64,000 bases of DNA, from assembly GCA_039812645.1 (NCBI GenBank), contig JBDIAV010000002.1:31456-95455 (forward strand). The letters are read 5' to 3'. This DNA comes from Ancrocorticia sp039812645 (GTDB lineage: Bacteria > Actinomycetota > Actinomycetes > Actinomycetales > Actinomycetaceae). The notes beneath the pieces are model-generated. The model did no database searches. It was given only the letters and a program-made list of their open reading frames with translations, and was not told the DNA's origin. The number at the start of each line of letters is the position of its first letter. Position 1 is the stretch's first letter. The translations under genes were made by a program, and so were the position numbers. Positions 26,735 to 35,466 of this stretch are shown in pieces.

Positions 26735-27738
26735 AGGCGATACCGGAGACGGTGGTTGTTGACGACCATGAGTGGCAGGTTTCGCGCGTGTGGCCTCGCG
26801 AGAAGGTGGGATTTCCGACCGAACTGAGGCACAACGGGCAAATTCGGGGTGCTTTTTGGGATGGACAAGCCTTCGATGTATGCGAGGAATATGTCGATCC
26901 GCGTCTCCCATGTTTGGGCGACGTGGTGCAACGGACCGACGGCGTCCTCGTATCACATCGACCGGGAAAAAGAGCAGTGGTGCGGGCACGGCAGGGGAGT
27001 TTCGTTAAAGTGGTACGTCCCGGCCGTAGCTCCGCGGTACTGCTTGGAGTCGCTCGTTCCGAGCCGTTTGCCGCAACTTTTCGAACCCCTGCCGTACTGG
27101 ATCACGACAGCTCAACCGTGACATTTTCACCCGTTGCAGGGCGGAGCCTTCACACAGGCGGGTCATGGAGCTTCGACGAATGGTCGTTGGCCTGGGAGGA
27201 CATACTACAGGCCTGGGAGGACGCGATTTTTGCAGACCCCGGTGACGCGCCTCGGCATGATGCCATGCGGGAAGCGGTGATCCTCTCCTCATGGGCGAGT
27301 AAAGTAGTGATGCTCGATGATCATGAGATGCCCTGGATGCGCAACGGCATCAATGAGGTCATCAGTGAATTAGCGACACTACCCGAGCCCACACAGGTGA
27401 CAATTATTCACCGCGATCTGCACGACAAACAGCTGCTGTGGGACTCGGCTGAAGGACCGGGCCTCATCGATCTTGATACCGTCTCATCGGGTGACCCGTC
27501 CATTGATCTGGGAAATCTCTGGGCGCACGCCATACTGCGCGAGCTGCAGGGGCTGTGGGATGCGCGCCAGGCAGCGGCTGTGCGTGAACTTATTGGACAG
27601 GTCAGCGAGCGGACCCATGCGATTAATAGCGTGGCTTATGCGCGTGCGACTCTGGTTAGACTTGCCTGCATCTACTCTTTTCGACCCGCCTGGCGGCAAT
27701 TAGCACCCCACCTTGTTCAGGAGGCTCAACGACTGTGA
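26731..27738 (+). CDS. APH/choline-kinase-fold phosphotransferase 2
   Basis: A 335-residue second member of the same superfamily, only distantly like its neighbour. The catalytic loop is IIHRDLHDKQLLWD (His227, Asp229, and Gln234 in place of the usual Asn). The metal site is GLIDLDT (Asp247), followed by GDPSIDLGNLW, the typical end of the APH active site. The substrate is unknown. ATG overlap with the upstream stop and GTGA overlap with the downstream lipoprotein gene show tight coupling. The two unlike kinases may act on two different intermediates of one pathway. Confidence 0.8.
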   Translation: MKAIPETVVVDDHEWQVSRVWPREKVGFPTELRHNGQIRGAFWDGQAFDVCEEYVDPRLPCLGDVVQRTDGVLVSHRPGKRAVVRARQGSFVKVVRPGRSSAVLLGVARSEPFAATFRTPAVLDHDSSTVTFSPVAGRSLHTGGSWSFDEWSLAWEDILQAWEDAIFADPGDAPRHDAMREAVILSSWASKVVMLDDHEMPWMRNGINEVISELATLPEPTQVTIIHRDLHDKQLLWDSAEGPGLIDLDTVSSGDPSIDLGNLWAHAILRELQGLWDARQAAAVRELIGQVSERTHAINSVAYARATLVRLACIYSFRPAWRQLAPHLVQEAQRL

Positions 27739-28148
27739 ACGCCCTAGAATACCCGCGGGTTCTCGCGCGTTGTTGTTCCCTTGTGGTTGTCAGCTTCACT
27801 CTGGCAGCGTGCGGTGGAGAGGGCTCTGTACAACCAACATTGGGTGACCCGGTGGTTCTTCCTACAGCAACTGCCCCTCCTAGCCTATCTCCATCTGCGT
27901 CCCCACCTCCTTCGCCGACGACGCCGTCGGCTTCCCCATCGTCATCGGAACCTGAACCAGATCCCATTCCTGTGGAACCAGTCGTGGAAGAACCCGTCTA
28001 TGTTGGTCCTGGCGCGGCCGAGATCTCCTATCCGACCATTGCGCCCGCCGGTGATGATGACGACGACGATTACTACGACTACTACGATGACGACGAGGAC
28101 GAAGATGATGATGACGAGGTAGACGATGACGAGTACGACGACGACTGA
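27735..28148 (+). CDS. Small lipoprotein with Pro/Ser linker and acidic Asp/Tyr tail
   Basis: A 137-residue predicted surface lipoprotein with no recognised domain. A signal peptide ends in the lipobox LAAC (Cys26). A low-complexity Pro/Ser/Thr/Ala/Glu linker follows, and the last 33 residues are almost only Asp and Glu with six Tyr. The tail could bind Ca2+ or other cations, or a basic partner. The start is GTG at 27735, overlapping the stop of the phosphotransferase. Its last 23 bases also encode the start of the sensor kinase. Context suggests it supplies or modulates the signal for that kinase; this is inference. Confidence 0.75.
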   Translation: MNALEYPRVLARCCSLVVVSFTLAACGGEGSVQPTLGDPVVLPTATAPPSLSPSASPPPSPTTPSASPSSSEPEPDPIPVEPVVEEPVYVGPGAAEISYPTIAPAGDDDDDDYYDYYDDDEDEDDDDEVDDDEYDDD

Positions 28149-29685
28149 CAAGGCGCGGCGTGGACACCATCGCTTTCGCCTGTTTCGCCGGAGTACCCGT
28201 GCACGAATGCTTTCATGGTTCATTCTTCTCATGACGATTGCGTTAGTGGGATCGCTGGCGGTGACGGCGAACTTGCTCATGACGGAGAGCCGAGAGTCGA
28301 TTGAGGACAATATTGAGCGTGAACTCTCAGCCTTCCGATCTTTCAGTCTCCAGGCGCTTGATCCCACCACGGGAGAACCGTTTACCAGTGCATCGAGCCT
28401 TCTCACGCAATACCTCGCCACCGCGGTGACTAGCAATCAGGAACTGCTATTTACCGTGGTGGACGGCCAGCCGGGAGAGCGGACGCGAGGCCCAGCCGTT
28501 CTCCGGCTTGATCGTGATCCGGAGTTCGTACGCCGGGCTGCAACAGCAACAGAGCCAATATCCGGGACCACCACGACACAAGAAGGCCTCGTTGCTTACG
28601 CCATCATGCCCGTGACAGGTGGAGCAGAGGCTCAAGGTAACGCTCTCGTCGTTGTCGAACACATGCAACCTGACATTGACGAGACCGCGGAAAACGTGCG
28701 AAGTATCGGGCTTATCTCGCTCCTGGCGCTCATCCTTGCGTCACTTGTTTCCTGGATTGTTACAGCTCGGCTCGTTAAGCCGATGCGTCATGTGCTAGAG
28801 ACAGCACAGGAGATTGACTCGGGGGACCTGAGCAGGCGGATTATTCTGGAAAACGGGGCCGCAGACGATATTGCTCTCCTTGCTGAGAATTTTAACCGAA
28901 TGCTCGACCGCCTTGAGGAAGCGTTCTCCACACAACGTCAATTCCTCGACGATGCCGCGCACGAACTCCGCACCCCGCTCACCGTCATTCGCGGAAACCT
29001 TGAGTTGTCCGGTGGTCGACTGAACGAACATGAACGGTTTCTTTTGCTTGACGAGATTGATCGGATGAATCGACTGATCGACGATCTGCTTTTCCTAGCG
29101 CGGTCACAACAACCCAACTTTCTCTCTCTTGAGCGAGTCGATCTCGCCGATCTCATCCTCGGAGTGGCTGCGAAAGCGCAGTTCCTTGCGTCGCGAAAGT
29201 GGGATGTCCCGGAACTTCTCAACGGCACCATCACCGCGGATGGCCAACGACTCACGCAAGCTCTCATGCAGCTTACAGCCAATGCTGTGGTTGCCACGGA
29301 GGAGAGCGATCGGATATGGATCTGCTCGCGGTGTTCGGATGACGGTCGCTACGTTGAACTTGTTGTGGCGGATGGCGGGGAAGGTGTTCCGCCCGAGCAG
29401 GTCGATCATATTTTTACACGTTTTTATGGTGGTCGCCGTGATGGGTTGTCGAGTGGTCTGGGACTATCCATCGTGCGGTCGATTGCAGTTGCTCACGGGG
29501 GAACAGTGCGGGTGGGTGATTCTCCCATGGGAGGAGCCTCGTTCGTTATCTCTCTGCCGATTGAGGTGCTCGACGCAGATCTTGACGATGCAGGTAGTCT
29601 GGAGCTCGCTGCTGGTGTGAGCGATGGTCATGGGCGCCACCATGTGGTGAGCGATGAACCCAGTAGCGAGGTAAGGACGTCATGA
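28126..29685 (+). CDS. Sensor histidine kinase
   Basis: A 519-residue membrane sensor kinase. Membrane segments are near 29-52 and 194-216, enclosing an extracytoplasmic sensor of about 140 residues. HAMP follows (about 217-268), then the dimerisation/phosphorylation domain with FLDDAAHELRTPLTVIRG (phospho-accepting His279). The HATPase domain closes the protein, with ANAVVA (N box) and GLSSGLGLSIVRSIAVAHGG (G box). A polar C-terminal extension of about 35 residues is unusual. It starts inside the lipoprotein gene and overlaps the regulator gene by ATGA. Being the penultimate gene of the glycan operon, it most likely senses envelope state and controls that operon. Confidence 0.92.
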   Translation: MTSTTTTDKARRGHHRFRLFRRSTRARMLSWFILLMTIALVGSLAVTANLLMTESRESIEDNIERELSAFRSFSLQALDPTTGEPFTSASSLLTQYLATAVTSNQELLFTVVDGQPGERTRGPAVLRLDRDPEFVRRAATATEPISGTTTTQEGLVAYAIMPVTGGAEAQGNALVVVEHMQPDIDETAENVRSIGLISLLALILASLVSWIVTARLVKPMRHVLETAQEIDSGDLSRRIILENGAADDIALLAENFNRMLDRLEEAFSTQRQFLDDAAHELRTPLTVIRGNLELSGGRLNEHERFLLLDEIDRMNRLIDDLLFLARSQQPNFLSLERVDLADLILGVAAKAQFLASRKWDVPELLNGTITADGQRLTQALMQLTANAVVATEESDRIWICSRCSDDGRYVELVVADGGEGVPPEQVDHIFTRFYGGRRDGLSSGLGLSIVRSIAVAHGGTVRVGDSPMGGASFVISLPIEVLDADLDDAGSLELAAGVSDGHGRHHVVSDEPSSEVRTS

Positions 29686-30344
29686 ATCGTATCTTGGTGG
29701 CCGAAGATGAGGAACGGATCTCGCAGCTTATTGAACGTAGGTTGATCGGCGAAGGATTCTCGGTACGAACCGTGGGTGACGGCAACGCCGCTCTCGCGGA
29801 GGCTATTTCCGGAGACTATGACCTTCTCATCCTTGATCTTGGACTTCCCCAACGCGACGGAATGGTGGTGCTCTCCGAACTGCGCAGGATTGGCATCACT
29901 CTCCCGGTGATTATTTTGTCGGCTCGCGATTCTGTTGCGGATACAGTTGCCGGGCTCAAGGGAGGCGCGGATGACTACCTGCGCAAACCCTTTGCCTTCG
30001 ACGAACTTCTCGCACGCATTTGGCTCCGACTGCGCCATGATGAGGCGAACGAGGGGCCTTCTGAGATCTCCGTGGGAAATGTGACGCTTAACCTGCTGAC
30101 GCGCCGGATTGCGGTGAATGCGCGGTGGATTGATCTCACATCGCGCGAATTTACATTAGCGGAGTACCTTATGCGGCACCCGGACCAGGTCCTCACCCGC
30201 GAACAGTTGCTGCGCGAAGTGTGGGGCCTCGACTTTGACCCGGGCACCAACGTGGTCAATGTTTACATTCGGTACCTGCGGAACAAAATAGGGGAGGACC
30301 GCATTGAGACGGTTCGGGGCACCGGATACCGTTTCCGCAAGTAA
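29682..30344 (+). CDS. OmpR/PhoB-family response regulator
   Basis: A 220-residue two-domain regulator. The receiver domain (1-120) has the acidic pocket EDEE at 8-11, the phosphorylation site Asp52 in LLILDLGLPQRDG, Thr/Ser in ILSARDS and the lysine in YLRKPF. The C-terminal winged helix (about 128-218) has LTSREFTLAEYLMRHPDQVL and ends TVRGTGYRFRK. It is the partner of the kinase encoded just upstream (ATGA overlap) and the last gene of the operon. It probably binds direct repeats at the operon or membrane-protein promoter; I could not identify its site. Confidence 0.94.
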   Translation: MNRILVAEDEERISQLIERRLIGEGFSVRTVGDGNAALAEAISGDYDLLILDLGLPQRDGMVVLSELRRIGITLPVIILSARDSVADTVAGLKGGADDYLRKPFAFDELLARIWLRLRHDEANEGPSEISVGNVTLNLLTRRIAVNARWIDLTSREFTLAEYLMRHPDQVLTREQLLREVWGLDFDPGTNVVNVYIRYLRNKIGEDRIETVRGTGYRFRK

Positions 30345-30372
30345 GGGGTAAGGCCACGACCTACCGCCGAAA

Positions 30373-30390
30373 CCGCTGACGGTTCAGCGG
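30373..30390 (+). terminator. Weak hairpin after the response regulator
   Basis: CCGCTGA-CGGT-TCAGCGG, a 7-bp stem 28 bases after the stop, without T tract. It is a candidate end of the nine-gene operon. Confidence 0.4.
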
Positions 30391-30425
30391 AGGGCGATCT
30401 AGGGTGAGGGGCACACTCTCGGCTA

Positions 30426-30454
30426 TTCGAAATTCTATTCTAATTGAGTATGAT
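30426..30454 (+). promoter_or_regulatory. Promoter of uvrA, probably leaderless
   Basis: TATGAT (30449-30454) is a good -10 box seven bases before the GTG at 30462, with TTCGAA 17 bases upstream as a weak -35. CGAAATTCTATTCT overlaps the promoter and could be a degenerate LexA box, less convincing than those at uvrB. Confidence 0.45.
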
Positions 30455-30461
30455 GGACCGA

Positions 30462-33299
30462 GTGAGTGACCGTATCCATGTGCAGGGTGCCCGTGAGCAC
30501 AACCTCCGCGATGTCTCGCTAGATCTTCCGCGCGAAGAAATGATTGTCTTCACCGGGCTATCCGGCTCGGGGAAATCTTCGCTTGCTTTTGACACCATCT
30601 TCGCGGAAGGGCAGCGCCGCTATGTCGAGTCGTTGAGCTCCTACGCTCGCCAGTTCCTGGGGCAGATGGACAAGCCGGACGTCGATTTTATCGAGGGACT
30701 GTCTCCGGCGGTGTCGATCGATCAGAAGTCGACGAACCGCAACCCGCGCTCAACGGTCGGTACAGTGACCGAGGTTTACGACTACCTTCGTTTACTCTTT
30801 GCCCGTGCGGGCGAGCAATTCTGCCCGATTTGTGGCGAACCCATTCAAGCGCAGAGTGCCCAGCAAATCGTTGACAGCGTTGAGAGACTGGACGAAGGCA
30901 CGCGTTTTCAGATCCTCGCTCCCGTGCTCCGTGGACGTAAAGGCGAGTATCAGGAGGTCTTTGAGGAGCTGGCAGCTGCCGGTTACACCCGCGCGCGGGT
31001 TGACGGCGAGACGGTGCGACTTGACGATCCGCCCAAGTTGGAGAAGAAACTGCGGCACGATATCGACGTCGTCGTCGATCGCCTGGTGGCCCGCGAGGGG
31101 ATGCGAACCCGACTGACGGACTCCATCGAAACCGCGCTGCGGCTGGCCGATGGCATCGTCGTCGTCGAACTGGTCGACGTGGATGAGGATGATCCTGGGC
31201 GGCAGCGGCGATACTCGGAGAAACGCGCCTGCCCGAACAACCATCCGCTTGCACTCGAAGAAATTGAACCGCGTACCTTCTCCTTCAATGCCCCGTATGG
31301 AGCATGCCCGGATTGTGACGGCATCGGGTCGCGCCTCGAAGTAGATCCGGACCTCGTCATACCGGACGATTCGTTGACGTTGCGCGAAGGGGCGATTGCC
31401 CCATGGACGGGCCATCAGGACTTCTTTACGCGTCAGCTGGAGGCGCTCGGTGGCGAACTAGATTTTGACGTTGACACGCCATGGAAGAAACTCCCCGCCA
31501 AGGTCCGCGAGGTGATTCTGCGCGGTAAGGACTACAAGGTGCAGGTCACCTATCGCAACCGTTGGGGCAAGGAGCGGCTCTACGCCACCGGGTTCGAAGG
31601 TGTCATTCACTACGTCATGCGCAAACACGACGAGACGGAATCCTCCTGGTCGCGCGAGCGATACGAGGGATACATGCGCCAGATCGCATGCCCGGCGTGT
31701 GGCGGTGCGCGCCTACGCCCCGAGGTACTAGCGGTGCGGCTTAACGGTAAGAACATTAATGACGTCTGCCAACTGTCAATTCAGGATGCCAAGGTCTTCC
31801 TGGACAGCCTGACTCTCACATCGCGTCAGGCAGCAATCGCTGCCGCGGTCCTCAAGGAAGTGCAGATGCGTCTGGGCTTCCTCGTGGATGTTGGCCTCAC
31901 CTACCTTAGCCTCGCACGCGGTGCCGCAACCCTCTCGGGCGGTGAAGCGCAGCGCATCCGGCTCGCCACCCAAATTGGCTCCGGCCTGGTGGGTGTGCTG
32001 TATGTGCTGGATGAGCCGTCGATTGGTCTGCACCAGCGCGATAATGCACGCCTCATCGCCACACTGACAAAACTACGCGATCTCGGTAACACGCTCATCG
32101 TGGTCGAGCACGATGAGGACACCATCCGCACAGCGGACTGGCTGGTGGACATCGGGCCTGGCGCGGGCGAACTTGGCGGGGAAGTGGTGTATTCCGGTCC
32201 CGTGGCGGGAATCCTGGACAACGAGCGCTCGGTGACAGGGCAGTATCTTTCCGGCAAGCGTCGCATCGCGGTTCCGCCGGAACGCCGTTCCATTGATAAG
32301 AAACGCCAAATTGTTGTCAGCGGTGCCCGTGAGAATAACTTGCGTGGAATTTCCGTGAAGTTCCCACTTTCTTGCATGGTGGCCGTGACGGGTGTGTCCG
32401 GATCGGGCAAGTCCACGCTGGTTAACCAGATCCTCTACCAGTCTCTCGCCAATCAGCTCAACGGAGCACATAGCGTTCCTGGGCGTCATAAGTCGGTGAC
32501 GGGCATTGAGGATCTTGACAAGGTGGTGCACGTCGATCAGTCACCCATCGGGCGGACTCCGCGTTCCAACCCCGCCACCTATACCGGTGTGTGGGATAAG
32601 ATTCGGACGCTTTTCGCTCAGACGCAAGAGGCGAAGATGCGCGGCTACGGCCCCGGTCGTTTCTCCTTTAACGTCAAGGGTGGACGGTGCGAGGCCTGCA
32701 AAGGCGACGGCACTATCAAGATTGAAATGAACTTCCTTCCGGATGTGTACGTTCCGTGCGAGGTGTGTGAAGGCGCCCGCTACAACCGTGAGACCCTCGA
32801 GGTGAAGTACCGAGACAAGTCGGTCTCCGATGTTCTTAATATGACGATCCATGAGGCGCGTGATTTCTTCGAGCCGATCCAATCGATTACCCGCTATCTC
32901 TCCACACTAGAGTCCGTGGGACTTGGTTACGTCCACCTTGGGCAGTCGGCAACCACGCTGTCGGGTGGTGAGGCGCAGCGCGTCAAGTTGGCGTCTGAGT
33001 TGCACCGTCGCTCGTCCGGGCGCACCGTCTACATCCTTGACGAGCCCACTACCGGCCTTCACTTCGAAGATGTACGTAAGCTACTCCAAGTACTGCAATC
33101 ACTGGCGGACAAGGGTAATACTGTCATTGTGATTGAACACAACCTCGACATCATCAAGTCTGCTGACTGGATTATTGACATGGGTCCCGAGGGCGGCGCC
33201 GGGGGAGGCATGGTTATTGCCGAGGGCACACCGGAAGATGTGTCCAAGGTTGAGGAGTCCTTCACCGGTCAGTTCCTTAAGCCACTACTCCAGGTATAA
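30462..33299 (+). CDS. uvrA: Excinuclease ABC subunit A
   Basis: The DNA-damage recognition ATPase of nucleotide excision repair. It has two ABC ATPase modules: Walker A GLSGSGKSSLAF near residue 32 and GVSGSGKSTLVNQ near 645, with signatures LSGGEAQRIRLATQIGSG and LSGGEAQRVKLASELHRR. Zinc sites are CPNNH...CPDC around residue 255-280 and CEAC...CEVC around 745-775. Start choice: GTG 30462 gives MSDRIHVQGAREHNL, which lines up with the usual UvrA N-terminus and sits seven bases after a -10 box. Upstream in-frame ATGs at 30450 and 30453 are alternatives. uvrC starts two bases after its stop. Confidence 0.97.
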   Translation: MSDRIHVQGAREHNLRDVSLDLPREEMIVFTGLSGSGKSSLAFDTIFAEGQRRYVESLSSYARQFLGQMDKPDVDFIEGLSPAVSIDQKSTNRNPRSTVGTVTEVYDYLRLLFARAGEQFCPICGEPIQAQSAQQIVDSVERLDEGTRFQILAPVLRGRKGEYQEVFEELAAAGYTRARVDGETVRLDDPPKLEKKLRHDIDVVVDRLVAREGMRTRLTDSIETALRLADGIVVVELVDVDEDDPGRQRRYSEKRACPNNHPLALEEIEPRTFSFNAPYGACPDCDGIGSRLEVDPDLVIPDDSLTLREGAIAPWTGHQDFFTRQLEALGGELDFDVDTPWKKLPAKVREVILRGKDYKVQVTYRNRWGKERLYATGFEGVIHYVMRKHDETESSWSRERYEGYMRQIACPACGGARLRPEVLAVRLNGKNINDVCQLSIQDAKVFLDSLTLTSRQAAIAAAVLKEVQMRLGFLVDVGLTYLSLARGAATLSGGEAQRIRLATQIGSGLVGVLYVLDEPSIGLHQRDNARLIATLTKLRDLGNTLIVVEHDEDTIRTADWLVDIGPGAGELGGEVVYSGPVAGILDNERSVTGQYLSGKRRIAVPPERRSIDKKRQIVVSGARENNLRGISVKFPLSCMVAVTGVSGSGKSTLVNQILYQSLANQLNGAHSVPGRHKSVTGIEDLDKVVHVDQSPIGRTPRSNPATYTGVWDKIRTLFAQTQEAKMRGYGPGRFSFNVKGGRCEACKGDGTIKIEMNFLPDVYVPCEVCEGARYNRETLEVKYRDKSVSDVLNMTIHEARDFFEPIQSITRYLSTLESVGLGYVHLGQSATTLSGGEAQRVKLASELHRRSSGRTVYILDEPTTGLHFEDVRKLLQVLQSLADKGNTVIVIEHNLDIIKSADWIIDMGPEGGAGGGMVIAEGTPEDVSKVEESFTGQFLKPLLQV

Positions 33300-33301
33300 C
33301 C

Positions 33302-35377
33302 ATGGCGGATCCGGCAAGTTACCGTCCCGCGCCGGGAACGATTCCCACCCGGCCGGGCGTGTATCGTTTCCGCGACCTGGAAGGGCGCGTTCTGTATGTG
33401 GGCAAAGCAAAGAGCCTGCGCGCCCGCCTATCGAACTACTTTCAGGACGAATATTCGCTTTCTCCGCGTATTCGGCAGATGGTGCACACCGCGAGCCGCG
33501 TTGAATGGGTGATTGTTGGTTCCGAGGTGGAAGCCCTCACCCTGGAGTATTCGTGGATCAAGGAATTTGAGCCGCGCTTCAACGTGGTGTTTCGGGATAA
33601 CAAGTCATATCCTTACCTGGCCGTGTCCCTCTCCGAGGAGTTTCCACGGGTTTGGATTACACGGCAGAAGCACAAATCTGGCGTTCGTTACTTCGGGCCG
33701 TATACGAAGGTTTGGGCCATTCGCGAAACTCTTGACGAGTTACTGACAGCCTTCCCCATGCGCTCGTGCACCAAAGGTCAGTTCAACCAGGCTGAACGAG
33801 CGGGCAGGCCATGCCTCTACGGCTATATCGGACGCTGTAGTGCGCCGTGTGTGGGAAGGGTCAGCGCCGCGGAACACCGCGAGATCGCACTTGGACTCAC
33901 CGATTTTATGGACGGCGACACCTCGAAGGTCATCAACCAGCGCAAGAAGGAGATGATGGCCGCCGCCGCAGAAGAAAACTTTGAACGCGCTGCCCGGCTA
34001 CGCGATCAGGTGCAGGCATTGGAGGCGGCGAGCGAACGCAATGTCGTGGTGTTCGAGCAGAACCTCGACGCCGATATCTTTGGCCTGGAATACGACGAAC
34101 TAGAGGCCTCGGTGCAGGTGTTCTTCGTGCGAGGAGGGCGTATCCGCGGTCAGCGTGGCTGGGTCTCAGAGGAAATTGGAGGTCTCAGCGCTGCGGAGAT
34201 TGTAGGGGAACTGATGCTCCAGGTCTACGGTGACCCCGAGTACGACGAAATACCCAGCGTGCGTGCCGACTCCACAAGTATCGACGACCGCAAACACACC
34301 CCCGTGGGAGCTATTCCTGCGGAAATCTGGGTACCTAGCCTCCCTGACGATCAGTCAGGAATCGAAGAGTGGCTGCGCAGCCGCCGCGGTGACCGGCCTG
34401 TGCGGCTCAAGGTCCCACAGCGTGGCAACAAGGCGAAACTAGCTGAAACAGTGCACGAGAATGCGGTGCAGGCATTGCAGCGCCACAAGCTCGCTCGTGC
34501 GGCCGATATCACCGTGCGGTCTCAGGCGCTGGAGGAACTGCGGGAGGGGCTCGGCTTGGAGCGAGCACCACTGCGCATCGAGTGTTACGACATTTCCCAT
34601 ACCCAGGGGCAGCATCAGGTGGCCTCCATGGTGGTATTCGAGGACGGGCTGTCGAAGAAGGCGGACTATCGCCATTTCATCGTGCGTGGCCCCGAAGGTA
34701 AAGGCGTACCTGACGACACCGCGGCGATGGACGAGGTGCTGCGCCGCCGCCTTGCTCGTTTGGTTGCGGGTGCCGCAGGTGACGACGCCGGCGCTGCCGA
34801 GGACGAGGCTGCGGAAGAAGAGTTGAGCGGGTCCGGCGACGTGCAGGGGAGGCCTCGACGTTTCGCCTACCGTCCAGATTTACTGGTGGTAGATGGTGGC
34901 CTTCCACAAGTGAACGCTGCTCAACGGGTGGTGGATGAGCTTGGCGCCGAGGTCCAGGTGGTGGGTCTTGCCAAGCGTCTTGAAGAGGTGTGGATTCCCG
35001 GGGATGATTTTCCTGTGATCTTCCCGCGTACCTCCCCGGCACTGCGTTTGCTCCAGCAATTACGCGATGAATCACATCGTTTCGCCATCACCTTCCATCG
35101 CAAGAAGCGTGGCAAGGCCATGACGCGCTCAGCCCTTGACGATATTCCCGGCCTCGGTCCAGCTAAACAGAAGGAACTGCTCAAGGCTTTTGGCTCGGTG
35201 GCCAAGATTCGAGCGGCCAATGTGGAAGAGTTGCAGGCTGTTAAGGGCATTGGACCGCGACTTGCCGCGACCATCGCGCAGGCGCTCATGCCCGCGCCGG
35301 ATGAGTCTGGTGATTCGGTGTCTCCCGCGGTTCCTCCTACTGTCGAGTCGCCCATGGACGCGGAGAGTAGCGACTAA
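33302..35377 (+). CDS. uvrC: Excinuclease ABC subunit C
   Basis: The dual-incision nuclease of excision repair, 691 residues. The N-terminal GIY-YIG nuclease (GVYRFRD...VLYVGKAKSLRARL, residues 19-45) makes the 3' cut. A Cys cluster and the UVR domain (about 208-243) contact UvrB. The RNase H-like endonuclease (IECYDISHTQG near 423, LLVVDGG near 525) makes the 5' cut, and a tandem helix-hairpin-helix is at the C-terminus. An acidic Ala/Glu/Gly-rich insert around residues 485-510 is an actinobacteria-like addition. It is directly downstream of uvrA, so the two are co-transcribed. Confidence 0.96.
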   Translation: MADPASYRPAPGTIPTRPGVYRFRDLEGRVLYVGKAKSLRARLSNYFQDEYSLSPRIRQMVHTASRVEWVIVGSEVEALTLEYSWIKEFEPRFNVVFRDNKSYPYLAVSLSEEFPRVWITRQKHKSGVRYFGPYTKVWAIRETLDELLTAFPMRSCTKGQFNQAERAGRPCLYGYIGRCSAPCVGRVSAAEHREIALGLTDFMDGDTSKVINQRKKEMMAAAAEENFERAARLRDQVQALEAASERNVVVFEQNLDADIFGLEYDELEASVQVFFVRGGRIRGQRGWVSEEIGGLSAAEIVGELMLQVYGDPEYDEIPSVRADSTSIDDRKHTPVGAIPAEIWVPSLPDDQSGIEEWLRSRRGDRPVRLKVPQRGNKAKLAETVHENAVQALQRHKLARAADITVRSQALEELREGLGLERAPLRIECYDISHTQGQHQVASMVVFEDGLSKKADYRHFIVRGPEGKGVPDDTAAMDEVLRRRLARLVAGAAGDDAGAAEDEAAEEELSGSGDVQGRPRRFAYRPDLLVVDGGLPQVNAAQRVVDELGAEVQVVGLAKRLEEVWIPGDDFPVIFPRTSPALRLLQQLRDESHRFAITFHRKKRGKAMTRSALDDIPGLGPAKQKELLKAFGSVAKIRAANVEELQAVKGIGPRLAATIAQALMPAPDESGDSVSPAVPPTVESPMDAESSD

Positions 35378-35466
35378 ACCAGAGTCGAGCTGTTAGGCAT
35401 GTGTCTGGAACATACCTGCCGGTAGATAGGGTAAGTGTGCGTGACATCGGCCACGTCTGTGGCAAG

